From a virus: 40,359 nucleotides of DNA. The position numbers were made by a program, and so were the translations under genes. This document shows, one piece after another, positions 13,877-21,813 of the stretch. Numbering within the stretch: the first letter of the stretch is position 1; the number at the start of each line of letters is the position of its first letter. The notes beneath the pieces are model-generated. The model ran no database searches. It was not told the origin of the DNA and saw only the letters and a list, made by a program, of their open reading frames with translations. The stretch is from IMG/VR virus record IMGVR_UViG_3300012006_000014, positions 1 to 40,359 of that record. One strand, 5' to 3'.

Positions 13877-14248
13877 TTATTTCTTACTCCAAGGATTCGG
13901 GGCATTATATTCGTCAACACCCTCAAAGCCACCTTCAAGGTATGCTCTCTCCGTGCCACCTGGTTTAGCGTCTTGGCCGTATGTTTTATTACTGTCTAAA
14001 CGATACCCTTCTTCCTTCTTTGCTTGTGCGTATTGCTTTCCACGTTTTGCAGAAGCTTCACGATATGCAGGGTCGTTAATGCCAGACTTCTCAATAGCTT
14101 TCTGGCTTTTCTTTGCGGCTTTGCGTGATTCTTTAGTTGGAGCAGGTGGCTCACTAGAAATCTTAACTCTATTTGTAGCTGGTGCTGTTACGCCGTGTGG
14201 ATCGTCATATCGTCCACCGTGGGGTTTCTTGTGAAAAATGATGCCCAT
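13877..14248 (-). CDS. Hypothetical basic protein, 123 aa
   Basis: Begins MGIIFHKKPHGGRYDDPHG; residues 35-80 are lysine/alanine-rich (KESRKAAKKSQKAIEKS) and likely helical. No known domain. It directly follows the SpoVS-like gene, two bases apart, and is first of the run of basic unknown proteins. Confidence 0.75.
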   Translation of the reverse strand: MGIIFHKKPHGGRYDDPHGVTAPATNRVKISSEPPAPTKESRKAAKKSQKAIEKSGINDPAYREASAKRGKQYAQAKKEEGYRLDSNKTYGQDAKPGGTERAYLEGGFEGVDEYNAPNPWSKK

Positions 14249-14250
14249 GT

Positions 14251-14541
14251 CTACCTCAGTACTGGTTTAAAAGAGATTGCTGAAATACTCTCTCCGTTCT
14301 CTCCAATAATATCATCAAACCCAATAATGAAATAAAGATCAAGACCTCGTGGGGCAACAAAGCCACGGGCAATTGCAGCCGCTTTTGCTGCTTGGTTTAC
14401 AGCACTTGCGCCAATAGCGCGAATCTTTGGAAGATGCCCAGCGATAATGGATCGGGCAAGAATAGAGCCAACACTTTGAGGGTTGCTACTACCTGACACT
14501 TTTAAGACATCTTCAACCTTTTGATTAAGTTCTTGTGACAT
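14251..14541 (-). CDS. spoVS: SpoVS-family protein, 96 aa
   Basis: From residue 13 the sequence follows the SpoVS family almost throughout: VLKVSGSSNPQSVG, then the conserved core with RAIGASAVNQAAKA and AIARGFVAPRGLDL, ending in SFKPVLR. SpoVS is a small Alba-like protein that in Bacillus affects septation and sporulation and is thought to bind nucleic acid. Length is close to the family's, with about 10 extra N-terminal residues. The gene starts the block after a 45-bp gap with a possible weak promoter, and has a clear AGGAG site. In a phage the role may be chromatin or RNA binding; that is inference. Confidence 0.88.
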   Translation of the reverse strand: MSQELNQKVEDVLKVSGSSNPQSVGSILARSIIAGHLPKIRAIGASAVNQAAKAAAIARGFVAPRGLDLYFIIGFDDIIGENGESISAISFKPVLR

Positions 14542-14586
14542 ATAGACTCCTGTTTGTAAATCATACGGAAAGCCTATATTACCACG

Positions 14587-14949
14587 TTATGTGAATTTGG
14601 CGGATTTAAGTAATGTAACCATGTCTTCTAAGCGCATTACAGCATACGATTCACCTAATGCTGCTGCCCCTTTTCCGGGTCGCTTTACGACCAGCAAAGG
14701 CAGTCCTTTAGGCAATTTGGATGCTTGGGTTACCGTGTCATTTAACCATTCGCTCAATTTAAAAGACTTTTGGTTCTTGCATTGAATTGCTACCTCAGTA
14801 GCATCAGGGTGCTTAACCCCGTGGATATCTCCAGAATCGTTTTCTCCAGCCAAAGCAGTTCTTCTGGCATTAGGAAAATCTTTTTCTTTTAAGTAACCAA
14901 CAATTGCTGTTTCAAACGATGTTCCTTTTGCTTTATGCTTGTTGCCCAC
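14587..14949 (-). CDS. PD-(D/E)XK nuclease, Holliday junction resolvase-like, 120 aa
   Basis: The motifs are in order: GTSFETAIVGYL with E13, ARRTALAGENDSGDIHG with D41, and VAIQCKNQ with Q56-x-K58 in place of the usual E-x-K. This matches small archaeal-type resolvases and related phage nucleases that cut branched DNA. The start is GTG, overlapping the previous TAG, with a TTGGAGG site. A second resolvase-like nuclease is encoded at 16454, so the two may have different substrates (junction resolution, host DNA degradation). Confidence 0.78.
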   Translation of the reverse strand: MGNKHKAKGTSFETAIVGYLKEKDFPNARRTALAGENDSGDIHGVKHPDATEVAIQCKNQKSFKLSEWLNDTVTQASKLPKGLPLLVVKRPGKGAAALGESYAVMRLEDMVTLLKSAKFT

Positions 14950-15110
14950 TAATCCTCCAAAATGTCATAATTGGCGTAACTCATCAAAATTAACCTTTTG
15001 TCTGGTGATACACCAATCCATGTTGGGGCGTCGCTATCGCATAGACAACCTACAGTTCTGCGCTCATCATTAGAAAATACATGTCCGCAAGAGTTACAAC
15101 GAATCTTCAT
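14949..15110 (-). CDS. Small zinc-ribbon protein, 53 aa
   Basis: A short frame beginning MKIRCNSCGHVFSNDERR with C5-x2-C8 and C22-x-C24, a probable zinc ribbon. It ends QYDILED-like acidic residues and its TAG overlaps the GTG start of the nuclease gene. It fits the gap between two recombination genes. A nucleic-acid or protein adaptor role is possible; nothing specific can be claimed. Confidence 0.7.
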   Translation of the reverse strand: MKIRCNSCGHVFSNDERRTVGCLCDSDAPTWIGVSPDKRLILMSYANYDILED

Positions 15111-15112
15111 GG

Positions 15113-15598
15113 CTAAGCAATAAACCTTGCAGCTCTATTTTCTTTTGGAGCAAGACTGATGCGACGACTTAACTCTCTTGACAAAACTTGTGCACCTCGT
15201 TCGCACCTATCAAAAACTGTTTCCACAAGCTTTCGGTATGCACGTGCTTGTGTGTACGCTTCTTGTTGTTTTTGTACTTTATCTTCTACATCACGTTTGG
15301 CTTTGGCAATGGTTACTAATTCTCCTTTGATTTTGTTTCCCCACTGTTCAATCAAAGTGCAAGCCTTTGTATATTCAAACGTGTTTAGTTCACGTTCTTC
15401 AACAATCTCAGCAGCAATCAATTGTGCTTGAGCGTAGTTAACCCAAGACATAAACTCAGAATACAAAGACATCAATTCAGCTTCTGAAATGTCACCAAGG
15501 TTTCGTGGAACTACTGGAAGTAGGCTGTGTGGTTTTTCAGGCAATGCAAAAGTTTTTAAAAATCTATTCATCTCTGGTGTTTCTTCTACAATCATCAT
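15113..15598 (-). CDS. Hypothetical helical protein of the recombination module, 161 aa
   Basis: I chose the ATG at 15598 because it overlaps the previous stop as ATGA and has a TTGGAGC site; a start at 15610 lacks one. The product is almost wholly helical, with a long coiled-coil-like region around residues 75-140 (EWGN-type turn, then AKAKRDVEDKVQKQQEAYTQARAYRK). Similar small helical proteins accompany recombination genes in actinophages, but I cannot name a family. Its place just after the Cas4-like nuclease suggests a partner or regulator. Confidence 0.75.
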   Translation of the reverse strand: MMIVEETPEMNRFLKTFALPEKPHSLLPVVPRNLGDISEAELMSLYSEFMSWVNYAQAQLIAAEIVEERELNTFEYTKACTLIEQWGNKIKGELVTIAKAKRDVEDKVQKQQEAYTQARAYRKLVETVFDRCERGAQVLSRELSRRISLAPKENRAARFIA

Positions 15599-16461
15599 TT
15601 GCTCCAACATGTGTTTTTATACGGGCAGTACTTACAACCATTGCAAGTCGCTGCTTCTGCCCAAGCTGGTCGCATGGGTGGAATCTTTTGTTGTAATGCT
15701 ACTAACAAAATACGACAATTGTCAAGTATGGGCTGAACCAAATGGGGTAGATATTTGATTGAGAACTCTTTAACTTCTTGAGAAGGTTTCCATTCATAGA
15801 TGAAAGTTAAGTCATGTATTCCAGTGCAATGCATGTACAACATACCTTGGCGAACATGGCTTGGAAATGGTTGGCGAATCTTCTTCCATAATCCGTCAAT
15901 GCCCATGTTGGGGTTTTCTTCATATTGTTTGTACAAATCAAAGTCCTCAAAACGAACTGTACCTACACCAATTGATTTAATTTCAATTAAAGTTCTTCCT
16001 TTTTTATCCGAAACAATACCGTCAGCACTTCCTCTGATGCCATGCTCTTCATCCTTGACTGGTACTTCGGCATACCTTAATGCAATAGTTGAACCACATT
16101 CTGGACAATGATCCGGAGACAAATCCCACCACAAATGATGACAAGACCCGCAACTAAAGTTTCCTTCTAGTACTCCTGCTTCCCAAAGCCAAGTTTGCCA
16201 TTTGTGATGGATTGCATGACCTTCTTCAAAAACGTTTAAACGTTGAAAAGAAAAGTTTTCATCAGCTTTAACCTCATTCTTGATTGTGTACCAAGATGCT
16301 CTTGGACACCAATCTCTTTTTGCTAGTTCGCTGGGATGAAAAAAAGATGTATCTCTTTTCTTGTCTTTTTGTTTTTTACTTTTTAACAACTGGATTGCAA
16401 CAGTCGGCAAAACCCTACCGTTCATTTTAAGTAGGTTTTTGTAGTTGTGCATGTCAGACAT
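15595..16461 (-). CDS. Cas4/RecB-like PD-(D/E)XK nuclease with an inserted zinc ribbon, 288 aa
   Basis: The family's single N-terminal cysteine is C52 (HPSELAKRDWCPRASWY), and the C-terminal trio is C276, C279 and C285 within CNGCKYCPYKNTC, so a 4Fe-4S cluster is likely. The catalytic residues are D147 in GSADGIV and E160-x-K162 in LIEIK, with a glutamine at 205 (RQG) as the usual later motif. Between them is an extra zinc ribbon, C104-x2-C107 and C119-x2-C122, not typical of Cas4. Such nucleases resect DNA ends for recombination. The gene is next to RecA and a resolvase-like nuclease, with no CRISPR array in sight. Confidence 0.87.
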   Translation of the reverse strand: MSDMHNYKNLLKMNGRVLPTVAIQLLKSKKQKDKKRDTSFFHPSELAKRDWCPRASWYTIKNEVKADENFSFQRLNVFEEGHAIHHKWQTWLWEAGVLEGNFSCGSCHHLWWDLSPDHCPECGSTIALRYAEVPVKDEEHGIRGSADGIVSDKKGRTLIEIKSIGVGTVRFEDFDLYKQYEENPNMGIDGLWKKIRQPFPSHVRQGMLYMHCTGIHDLTFIYEWKPSQEVKEFSIKYLPHLVQPILDNCRILLVALQQKIPPMRPAWAEAATCNGCKYCPYKNTCWSK

Positions 16462-16792
16462 CAGTTGTTATCTCCAAAAAATCATCCTCACCAATGACCA
16501 CGTAACGACGACCAGCGAGGTCAAACTGCAACACAGGTACACGATCTTCAAGTAACGCACGATCCCTCAATTCTCTTAAATCAACTTCTTTAAGCGTAAT
16601 GGTTTTCTTGTTCTCAGTCAACTTGTTTTCAATAAGATATTCATGGCTACGTACGTCGTTCTTCCTAAGCCAACCAGCTCCTGAACGGGCGTTTCTAGAA
16701 CCTTTGTACCTATCTGCTGTCCTCTTTTCCTGTTTCTTAGAAGACTTCATGATCCGTGTATGTCTATCTGGATCTCTTCCTAGTATGGTCAT
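16454..16792 (-). CDS. PD-(D/E)XK resolvase-like nuclease, 112 aa
   Basis: E22 in KKQEKRTADRY, a glycine/serine turn (RNARSGAGW), D46 in KNDVRS and E55-x-K57 in YLIENKLT give the core of a small PD-(D/E)XK endonuclease of the archaeal resolvase type. The second half ends with a strand pair (VPVLQFDLAGRRYVVIGEDDFLEI) common to phage members. It overlaps the RecA stop as ATGA, so is probably translated with it, and would process recombination intermediates or branched replication products. Confidence 0.8.
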   Translation of the reverse strand: MTILGRDPDRHTRIMKSSKKQEKRTADRYKGSRNARSGAGWLRKNDVRSHEYLIENKLTENKKTITLKEVDLRELRDRALLEDRVPVLQFDLAGRRYVVIGEDDFLEITTDV

Positions 16793-17811
16793 CTAACCAC
16801 TTTGTAATACTCTTCAATGTCATGCTTTAAATCTTTTTGCATAAACAAATCTTCTCTAAAGGCTTCAAGCATCTTGTCTTTGCCTTGCCATTTTTGACTG
16901 CCATAGGCGTAGTACGCCCCTGAACGAGTAATCACATCAATAACTGTTGCAATGTTGATCATATCTTTTAAGGTATCAAAAGAACCTTTAGAAAATCCCG
17001 TGGCATCAGTAAAATAAAAATCAACAACTGCTTGTTGTGAAGGCTTGTACGTTTTGTTTTTTAAAGTACGGGCTTTGATTGTTTGCCCCACAATTTCGTC
17101 TTTTTCTTTAAGCCATTCATCTCGTCTGACCTCAACACGAACAAAGTAACTAAAGTTCTTGGCTAATCCCCCAGGAGTAGTGCGACTATCCCCCCACATG
17201 ACACCAATCTTTTGACGCCATTGGTTAATCATCAAGCCAGTACAAGAACGTTCTTTTTCTACCATTGAACGCTTCTGTGCTTCTGAGGCTTTGCGGAAAA
17301 ACTTTGATGTGATACGAGCACCCAAACCAACGGTGAACTCATCCATCATGCGCTCTGACTCATCCGTTGGTACAAGTGCTGGTAAAGAATCAATGACGAT
17401 GCAATCAGCAGCACGATTCTTCATAAGTTCAATGACCAAGTTGTACGCTTGCTCCATGCTGTTGGTTTCAATAACCCACAAACGGGCAAGGTCAACACCA
17501 ATTGATTTTGCATAGTCGGGCACAAATTCTTCTGCTGCAACCCAAACTGCTGTCCAATCTGGGTCAAGCGCTTGGTTAGCCGCAATGGTTTTAAACGCAA
17601 GAGCTGTCTTACCAGAAGACTCATCACCAATAATCTCTGACCATTGGTTTGCGGGCCAACCACCACCGAGCATCAAATCATAAGCAAGAATTCCTGTGGT
17701 TGTACGCTCTAGTTGCTGGTGCATAGCATCAGCTCTTAATATTGAAACGTCGTTTTGTTTTTTGTTTATCTTGTTGATTATTGCCGAGATTGACTCGTAA
17801 TCAGTTTCCAT
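16789..17811 (-). CDS. recA: RecA/UvsX-type recombinase, 340 aa
   Basis: Walker A is GDESSGKT (62-69), Walker B is CIVIDS (137-142), and the region 194-215 (GLMINQWRQKIGVMWGD, then TPGG) matches loop L2 and the conserved TPGG element. A catalytic glutamate is likely at E94/E95 in VAAEEF. It forms filaments on ssDNA and drives strand exchange, here probably for recombination-dependent replication and repair. I took the ATG at 17811, which has a GAGGA site; a frame back to 17880 lies in the previous gene. The C-terminus is shorter and different from bacterial RecA. Confidence 0.94.
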   Translation of the reverse strand: METDYESISAIINKINKKQNDVSILRADAMHQQLERTTTGILAYDLMLGGGWPANQWSEIIGDESSGKTALAFKTIAANQALDPDWTAVWVAAEEFVPDYAKSIGVDLARLWVIETNSMEQAYNLVIELMKNRAADCIVIDSLPALVPTDESERMMDEFTVGLGARITSKFFRKASEAQKRSMVEKERSCTGLMINQWRQKIGVMWGDSRTTPGGLAKNFSYFVRVEVRRDEWLKEKDEIVGQTIKARTLKNKTYKPSQQAVVDFYFTDATGFSKGSFDTLKDMINIATVIDVITRSGAYYAYGSQKWQGKDKMLEAFREDLFMQKDLKHDIEEYYKVVR

Positions 17812-17821
17812 TTTGTGTTCC

Positions 17822-18196
17822 TCATACTGACCATGATGTTTGGTCTGCTTGTTCGTATAAACCGTTCCACCCACATTCAAAACATCTTGGTGCTGGTGCG
17901 TGACCTAGGCTACCACCGTTTGACCTGCTAAATACGTTTTTACTTCCGCACCGTGGACAAGAAAGAGAACCTTCTCGTCTGTGGGCTTCACCACCTTTCC
18001 ATGTTCTTATTGCCGTACCCATGTCTGTTTGCCCAGCGGGGTCTCGTTGTTCTTGAACAGCAGAAGGTTTCTGCACAGCAACTGTTGCAGCCTGTTGACG
18101 CAACGCAGGAAGAATTACATTTTTAGTAACAGGAGGCAAAGACGAGCCTTCCTGTTGATCTTTATTGCTTAGTTTTTTATCCCACCACGATGACAT
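17822..18196 (-). CDS. Zinc-ribbon protein, 124 aa
   Basis: The first 75 residues are low-complexity with prolines and glutamines. The C-terminal part has C80-x2-C83 and C105-x2-C108 (CPRCGSKNVFSR, then CFECGW), a classic zinc ribbon. Such proteins often bind DNA, RNA polymerase or a nuclease partner. It lies between the unknown gene at 18219 and recA, so a recombination or replication accessory is likely. Not recognised as a named protein. Confidence 0.75.
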   Translation of the reverse strand: MSSWWDKKLSNKDQQEGSSLPPVTKNVILPALRQQAATVAVQKPSAVQEQRDPAGQTDMGTAIRTWKGGEAHRREGSLSCPRCGSKNVFSRSNGGSLGHAPAPRCFECGWNGLYEQADQTSWSV

Positions 18197-18218
18197 GTCG
18201 TGTAAACCTCATTTTGTG

Positions 18219-18593
18219 TTAATCGTCTTCGTACTCTTCATCATACTTAATATTTCCAAGCAAGGCAACTTTTTGATTAGACAACAGTTTTTGAACCAAT
18301 GCCATGCTGTAGGACAGGATAACCGCCTTGGTGCTTTCTATGATGGCAGCGTTTGGTCCTTGAAGTTCAGGTTGCGTTGTTGATAGTACTTGTGTAAACC
18401 ATTCAACAGACTCAACTATCTCATCAAAGATTCCAAAATCGTGTAATGTCTCCCATTGACCTTCAATCAATTGGTGTTCTAATTCTTCAACGTCTTTTGA
18501 AACTGGCGCAAAACCTAGTTGGTTTGCAACATCCTGTCCGGTAATAGACGAAAGCATTAAACAAAAATTTCGTTTATCAAGAGTAGTTGTCAT
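18219..18593 (-). CDS. Hypothetical acidic helical protein, 124 aa
   Basis: The ATG at 18593 overlaps the polymerase stop (ATGA) and has a GGCGGAGG site. The product is largely helical and ends in a very acidic tail (KYDEEYEDD), as do many ssDNA-binding and polymerase-partner proteins. The segment from 20 to 45 contains the GQDVANQLGF pattern. I cannot assign a family; its position after the polymerase suggests a replication accessory. Confidence 0.75.
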   Translation of the reverse strand: MTTTLDKRNFCLMLSSITGQDVANQLGFAPVSKDVEELEHQLIEGQWETLHDFGIFDEIVESVEWFTQVLSTTQPELQGPNAAIIESTKAVILSYSMALVQKLLSNQKVALLGNIKYDEEYEDD

Positions 18594-20638
18594 TGTTTTG
18601 CCTCCGCCCAACTTCGTGCCGAGTGACACGAAACTTTTAATGTTACTCCCATGATATCGCTATTGTGACCCATGGCGGTGATCAACGTGTTTATTGAGTT
18701 TTCTTCTTGGTCTTCAGGAGTAATGGCAACAAGTTCGTCGTGAACTTGTACAAGCATCTTCGTCTTCGTATCTTTAAAAACATTATCCACATCAATCATT
18801 GCTTGTTTACAAATATCAGCAGCGCTACCTTGAATGATTGCATTAATTGCTTGTCGTTGTGCTCTAGCTACTAATTCAGAAGAACGAGATGATAAATCGG
18901 GCAATCTTCTTCGTCTGCCGCTAAGTGTTGTAACGTATCCTTTTTTAGTGGCTGTGGCTATTGCTGTTTGCTTCCATTTAGTTAAGCCAGAAAAACTCTT
19001 GTAATAAGAAGCTAATAGTTCTTCTGCGTGCTCTGGAGTAACCCCAGTAACTCTGGCAAGTTTGTTTGAACCACCGCCGTACGCTGTTAGGAAGTTAACA
19101 CCTTTACCAATTTGTCGTTCTTCTGAAGTAACTTCATCAACGTTTTTCTTAAATACAGCGGCAGCTGTTGCTGAGTGAATGTCCTCGTTATGTTTGAAAA
19201 TCTCAAGTAACCGAGAGTCTTGGCTAAACATAGCCATAACACGCAATTCAATCTGATCATAGTCAGCAACTAACATTGTGTAACCATCTGGTGGCACAAA
19301 CAGTTTTCTAATACTGGAATCACGAGGAATGTTCTGAAGGTTTGGAGACGATGAAGATAACCGCCCAGTGGCTGTCCTATGAAGATTGAATGAAGGGTGT
19401 AATTTGTTGTTGTTGAGTTTGGGCAACAATCCATCTACATATGTATTCTTTAGCTTTTGTGTTTCTGACCACTCCAAAAGTAGTGGTATGACTGGATGCT
19501 TACCCCGAAGACTTTCCAGAGACTCTGTGTCCACTGATGGTGCGCCTTTTGGTGTTTTCTTGGTGGGTTTTAAACCTAACCCACCTTCTCGCTTTTTGTT
19601 AAATAAAAACAATTGCTTGTCCTTATTTGAATCTGGATTGAATCCAGGGTAAGCAAACTCTGATAAAAGTAATAAAGTATCGTTTAGTTTGGTATCTAGC
19701 TCTTTTCGCAAATTCTTTAAATTATAACCATCTACAGTGATTCCTTCTTGCTCCATACTCATCAATACCTGCAGTACATCCATGTCTTGTTCCATTACAG
19801 GTAACAGTGAAGATTCTGCTTTTAGTTTAGACATTAACTTTACATAGAGCATCCATGTCCAACGAACGTCTAAGTGAACATAACGAGACGCTGCTCCGTA
19901 CGTTGCCAAATCAATTGTTTTACCAAGTTTTCCTTCTTTGTCGTAAGGAGCATGATTACCAAAGTTGTGGGCAATTAAGTTAACTAAAGAAAAACTTGGA
20001 ATGTTCTCATCGCAAATGTGTTGCAAAACCATTGTATCTCTATATGGTCCTGGCGGTAATTCTCCGTAATACTTTTGGATAGACAAAGCATCAAACTTTA
20101 CGTTGTGCCCTACCTTAACTGCGTTGCCAAAAAACAATGGGCGTAAGCATTCAAACACGTCATAGCGAGATAACTGAGCCGGAGGTTCTGAGTGAATAGC
20201 AGGAATGTAATACTTTGTTTTAGCTGTTGAAACTTTACCGTTTTTTAAAACTTTGCGGTACTCAATAGGTGGCAGTGTCGCTCCGTCACCACGCTGTTCT
20301 GGTACAAGCACTTCTCCCAACTTATGCCCCATTGGGATAGCCCATGAGTGCCCGTGTGTTGCAATGCCCAACCAAAACACTTCGTTGCGCAGTGGGTTAA
20401 CTGCAAGGTCTTTAAGATATCGTTGGCGAATCGCTTCAGTAGATCTTTCAACAACATCCTCGCTGGGGTTCTTGAGTGTTGCAATGTGTTGTGCGCACTC
20501 TTTTTGAAAGTGTGCGTTTACATCATCGTGACGCTCAAGAACACCCCGCGATTCAATGTCAAAAGCAAATGAGCCAAATTCTGTGACTACATCTACTATT
20601 TGCCTTAATTCATCAACGGTGTTTACCGTCTTGTACAT
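18590..20638 (-). CDS. polA: Family A DNA polymerase with 3'-5' exonuclease, 682 aa
   Basis: The exonuclease domain has D27 and E29 (FAFDIES), N179 and D183 (GHNVKFDAL), and Y253-x3-D257 (YVHLDVRW), so proofreading should be active. The polymerase domain has LSSSSPNLQNIP, motif A DYDQIELR (D459), the O helix with R508, K512, F516 and Y520, and motif C HDE (D634). No 5' nuclease domain is present, as is usual for phage enzymes. F516 corresponds to Phe762 of E. coli Pol I. It starts three bases after the ssDNA-binding gene with a poor ribosome site, so translation is likely coupled. Confidence 0.96.
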   Translation of the reverse strand: MYKTVNTVDELRQIVDVVTEFGSFAFDIESRGVLERHDDVNAHFQKECAQHIATLKNPSEDVVERSTEAIRQRYLKDLAVNPLRNEVFWLGIATHGHSWAIPMGHKLGEVLVPEQRGDGATLPPIEYRKVLKNGKVSTAKTKYYIPAIHSEPPAQLSRYDVFECLRPLFFGNAVKVGHNVKFDALSIQKYYGELPPGPYRDTMVLQHICDENIPSFSLVNLIAHNFGNHAPYDKEGKLGKTIDLATYGAASRYVHLDVRWTWMLYVKLMSKLKAESSLLPVMEQDMDVLQVLMSMEQEGITVDGYNLKNLRKELDTKLNDTLLLLSEFAYPGFNPDSNKDKQLFLFNKKREGGLGLKPTKKTPKGAPSVDTESLESLRGKHPVIPLLLEWSETQKLKNTYVDGLLPKLNNNKLHPSFNLHRTATGRLSSSSPNLQNIPRDSSIRKLFVPPDGYTMLVADYDQIELRVMAMFSQDSRLLEIFKHNEDIHSATAAAVFKKNVDEVTSEERQIGKGVNFLTAYGGGSNKLARVTGVTPEHAEELLASYYKSFSGLTKWKQTAIATATKKGYVTTLSGRRRRLPDLSSRSSELVARAQRQAINAIIQGSAADICKQAMIDVDNVFKDTKTKMLVQVHDELVAITPEDQEENSINTLITAMGHNSDIMGVTLKVSCHSARSWAEAKQ

Positions 20639-20641
20639 TGA

Positions 20642-21361
20642 TTATCGTGCGTCGTTGATCTCGGATGAAATGTCCAAAAGTTCTGAACGTGTTGGTATTG
20701 AGATGATTTCAGGTGTGTAGCAGTTGCGCTTAAGCACAGACATATCTTCATCTGTGTAGCCAACCATTGACCACTCTGACAAATCACGTTCACGAACCAT
20801 TTGAAGAATGGTTTGTGTTTGTGCGCCTTTGCCAGTCTTGGATACTGCCCAATAGTGTTTGGACAATGGACCTTGCTGTGGGTTTGTGTGGAAGTTCTTA
20901 AGTTGGTCAATCAAACGAACGCCAACCTCAAATGACTTAACTGATAGGTCTCCGTCTTCACCAAGTACTGCAATGTTAAATGCAAACTTAGTTGATGGGC
21001 GATTACCAGCGTCACAAAGTGGGCAACCTTCAGGATGATCTGCCAAGCAAACAAAAGACTTCTGACCAGCACGGCCATCAATCCAGTGTGTGCGAAACGA
21101 TGCATAAGGTTCGTCCTCTAGGAACTTAATAATTTGTGGGTCTTCTGTGACTTTAAAACGTTGAGCAAACGCTGAAGTTGATTCTTGCACTTTTTGTGCT
21201 GCACCCCAACCTCGGTTGATTACGCTTTTCTTTCCAGGATTAGTCACTGGTGTTTCTACTCGCTCTTTTTGAGTGAGGGATTCTTTCTTTGTTGCGACCT
21301 TGACAGGCGAATCAAACTCTACTTCGTCTGTGTCAAAGTCATCGTCGTATTTATTTGGCAT
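20642..21361 (-). CDS. gp32-like single-stranded DNA-binding protein, 239 aa
   Basis: The core (about residues 85-200) has HWIDGRAGQKSFVCLADHPEGC, then CPLCD, giving C105, H109, C113 and C116 as zinc ligands, and strands such as KFAFNIAVL. This matches phage gp32-like ssDNA-binding proteins, which have a zinc-stabilised OB-fold. The acidic N-terminus (KYDDDFDTDEVEFD) is unusual in that the acidic tail of gp32 lies at the C-terminus. The ATG at 21361 is chosen; the longer frame would start with TTG. It directly precedes the polymerase. Confidence 0.82.
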   Translation of the reverse strand: MPNKYDDDFDTDEVEFDSPVKVATKKESLTQKERVETPVTNPGKKSVINRGWGAAQKVQESTSAFAQRFKVTEDPQIIKFLEDEPYASFRTHWIDGRAGQKSFVCLADHPEGCPLCDAGNRPSTKFAFNIAVLGEDGDLSVKSFEVGVRLIDQLKNFHTNPQQGPLSKHYWAVSKTGKGAQTQTILQMVRERDLSEWSMVGYTDEDMSVLKRNCYTPEIISIPTRSELLDISSEINDAR

Positions 21362-21387
21362 TTGTCTTTGTCCTTTGTGTGTGTGTT

Positions 21388-21813
21388 TTATTTTTTCCAA
21401 TTGTCTGTTATGTATTGCTTTAATTTATTCCAATTCTCAGCAGTCACAACTCTTGGATCTGTATCTCCAATTATTGTGCTTACTGCGAATACTATCAAGT
21501 CTACCTGCTTGCGTGTATAAATCCTCCTTCCTTTTGCTTCTACACCGGGAAGTTGTCCTCGGTCTGGTGGCGCTGTTCTATATATAGGTTTTGGGATAAT
21601 TCCTTTCTTTTCCCAAGACCTTACGGTTACAGTTTTCTTGCCTAAAACTTTGGCTAATTGCCCAATAGTAAACACTTCAATACGTTCACCTTTAATAACA
21701 TAATGCGAAGATTTAATGCCAAAAAACGGGTCATCAAATTTTTTAGGCTTATGTTTTGTCCTGTTTTTTGGTTGTCGTTTCCCAGGAAAATCTTCTATAT
21801 CTTTAAAGCCCAC
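21388..21813 (-). CDS. MerR-like helix-turn-helix protein, 141 aa
   Basis: Residues 46-70 (EVFTIGQLAKVLGKKTVTVRSWEKKGIIPKP) are a typical MerR/excisionase helix-turn-helix with the following wing (GRRIYTRKQVDLIVFAV). The first 40 residues are basic and disordered. The C-terminal part lacks the long dimer helix or cysteines of full MerR regulators. The start is GTG with a GAAGGAAAC site. In this setting it could regulate the phage or act in replication; it lies between a helicase module and the ssDNA-binding gene. Confidence 0.8.
   Translation of the reverse strand: MGFKDIEDFPGKRQPKNRTKHKPKKFDDPFFGIKSSHYVIKGERIEVFTIGQLAKVLGKKTVTVRSWEKKGIIPKPIYRTAPPDRGQLPGVEAKGRRIYTRKQVDLIVFAVSTIIGDTDPRVVTAENWNKLKQYITDNWKK

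Noticed and set aside
14542-14586. Promoter ahead of the SpoVS-like gene
   Set aside because: A TATGAT hexamer is present, but no acceptable -35 lies at the right distance; too weak to list.
15595-16461. The Cas4-like gene as part of a CRISPR-Cas system
   Set aside because: No other cas gene or array is present; phage Cas4-like nucleases of this type belong to recombination modules, and its neighbours are RecA and resolvase-like nucleases.
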